Source: CAYOXD01 sp964407825
Lineage (GTDB): Bacteria; Desulfobacterota; Desulfobacteria; Desulfobacterales; JAFDDL01
Reading direction: 5' to 3'
Length of the DNA: 5,939 bases
Assembly (NCBI GenBank): GCA_964407825.1
Contig: CAYOXD010000128.1
Span: 1 to 5,939, forward strand
The notes under the pieces were generated by a model that saw only the letters and a list, made by a program, of their open reading frames with translations, made no database searches and was not told where the DNA came from. Positions 5,323-5,939 of the stretch are shown here, one piece after another. The translations under genes were made by a program, and so were the position numbers. The stretch's first letter is position 1. Each line of letters begins with the position of its first letter.

Positions 5323-5670
5323 TTAACCAGACAGACACAGATAGGGCTGTGCGTCGGGAAATGTTTCTCCCCCATCATAACTCCAGGCAATCCGTCGCCA
5401 ACCGTCAAGAAAATAGGCTCTCGAATTGTAATAGATGCGTCCGTCGGAAAGCTCCGCCAGGCACCCCTCGCCCGTGCCGTCCTGGACGGGCTCCGAGGTG
5501 TGCCAGGTCCTTCCACCGTCATCGCTATAGATTGCGCAGTTGTAATGATGGCGTTGAAGGGTTTCAATTTCTTCATTCGCGATAAGAGCGAACTGTGCGG
5601 GAGCGATCAACCGTCCTTTGCGTGGTTGACATACCCCCTGGAGTTGATCTGATCGAACGCCCCGCCCGCC
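5323..5670 (-). pseudogene. remnant of an exo-alpha-sialidase-like (BNR/Asp-box) protein, truncated at both ends
   Basis: An open stretch of 115 codons carries two sialidase Asp boxes, SDDGGRTW and SYDGGETF, on either side of GTGEGCLAELSDGRIYYNSR. This matches the middle of bacterial sialidase-family proteins, and KGRLIAPAQF and YNCAIYSDDGG also fit. Intact members have about 350-400 residues in a six-bladed propeller, so only about one third remains. The C-terminal side stops at a TAA directly after the second Asp box (...PDAQPYLCLSG). The N-terminal side is cut by an in-frame TGA at 5671-5673. The best initiation codon inside is a TTG at 5610 without a ribosome site. Frames above it (5733-5695, starting MKKFIIPLTYFS with a GAGG ribosome site, and the 30-codon frame ending at 5607) may be displaced pieces of the same gene, but that is speculation. 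Such enzymes, if intact, release sialic acid or related sugars. This copy is almost certainly non-functional. Confidence 0.75.
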
Positions 5671-5772
5671 TCACTCAGCGCCACCACCTTGAATTCAAGA
5701 AAAGTATGTCAAAGGGATTATAAACTTTTTCATCAAATCATCCTCATACACCCGAAGATGGAATTTCAAATT
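5671..5772. other. AT-rich gap between the sialidase remnant and the edge gene
   Basis: The gap has a 12-residue minus-strand frame starting at 5733 with a fair ribosome site (GAGG, spacer 8) that stops at 5695. It also has the perfect inverted repeat GAATTT-C-AAATTC (5761-5773), which touches the stop of the edge gene. Nearby, CAACGATT is repeated at 5782-5789 and 5793-5800, inside the edge gene. Nothing here amounts to an intact gene or a clear terminator. Confidence 0.4.
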
Positions 5773-5939
5773 CTATAATTTCAACGATTGACCAACGATT
5801 TGTTTGACCTCATGCCAGGATCTGTTCCATAGACTCCGTGGATCCGGATCATTTTCTGCATCGTCAAAGAATGCCAGCGATTTCTCAGCATGCCATGCGT
5901 TCGCGGCCGGATACTTTTCCATAAAAAATGCCAGCATCT
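5773..5939 (-). CDS. C-terminal 54 residues of an unidentified protein; weak resemblance to AbiEii/DUF1814-type nucleotidyltransferase toxins
   Basis: The frame is open to the right edge and ends at TAG (5775-5773). The visible part includes FMEKYPAANAWHAEKSLAFF and then DDAENDPDPRSLW and SWHEVKQIVGQSLKL. The pattern SL.(F/Y)F.DAE..P.P...L....W..VK is one I associate with the C-terminal end of some AbiEii-like nucleotidyltransferase proteins, which act as toxins in abortive-infection toxin-antitoxin pairs. The match is from memory of a pattern, not a search, and the nucleotidyltransferase core lies outside the window. The protein-like composition (Trp, Phe, acidic loop, terminal helix) supports a real gene end rather than a chance frame. 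It could equally be the tail of another family. Read as tail-to-head with the sialidase remnant, it suggests an accessory region continuing to the right. Confidence 0.55.
   Translation of the reverse strand, partial: MLAFFMEKYPAANAWHAEKSLAFFDDAENDPDPRSLWNRSWHEVKQIVGQSLKL

Noticed and set aside
5607..5706. Overlapping minus-strand frame containing LEFKVVALSEAGGAF and NSRGYVNHAKDG
   Set aside because: It looks protein-like but has no start codon, is only about 33 codons, and I recognise no family; it is kept only as a possible displaced piece of the decayed gene.

Overview
All genes I can support are read from the minus strand. The window looks like chromosomal DNA of a moderately GC-rich Gram-negative bacterium, probably of the deltaproteobacterial / Desulfobacterota type. 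That assignment is inference. It rests on the stand-alone motB-motA unit with a good sigma-54 (-24/-12) promoter, on a short helical protein of a kind I associate with deltaproteobacterial genomes next to mtnA, and on the general codon and amino-acid character. No rRNA, tRNA, CRISPR array, intact insertion sequence or phage gene is visible.

Region 1 (1-1651) is a nucleoside-salvage block. In transcription order it holds a class II (FucA-like) aldolase (1651-1016), a 159-base gap with a perfect 11-bp inverted repeat, a 61-residue helical protein (856-671), and, 6 bases further on, mtnA (664 to beyond base 1). MtnA makes methylthioribulose-1-phosphate. A zinc class II aldolase beside it suggests the DHAP shunt for methylthioadenosine and 5'-deoxyadenosine rather than the oxygen-requiring methionine salvage route.

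Region 2 (1801-3850) is a motility stator unit in the order motB then motA, reversed from the usual motAB order. A sigma-54-type promoter lies about 60 bases before motB, and a possible activator site (two GATGTCA repeats 21 bp apart around a palindrome) lies roughly 115-140 bp upstream of the predicted transcription start. MotB has a long cytoplasmic N-terminus with a Cys/His cluster. MotA has a longer than usual basic C-terminal tail.

Region 3 (3893-5025) is a monocistronic UDP-glucuronate decarboxylase gene (UDP-xylose synthesis for surface polysaccharide). It has a TTG start set by a strong Shine-Dalgarno and a textbook intrinsic terminator.

Region 4 (5026-5939) is mostly non-coding and decaying DNA. 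It has a gene-free stretch, a truncated and probably frameshifted sialidase (BNR/Asp-box) remnant, and at the right edge the C-terminal 54 residues of a protein that faintly resembles AbiEii-type nucleotidyltransferase toxins. This end looks like accessory or horizontally acquired DNA next to stable core genes.

I did not find a convincing new multi-gene system. The best leads are the mtnA/aldolase/small-protein cluster with its palindrome, and the sigma-54-controlled motBA unit with unusual protein ends.
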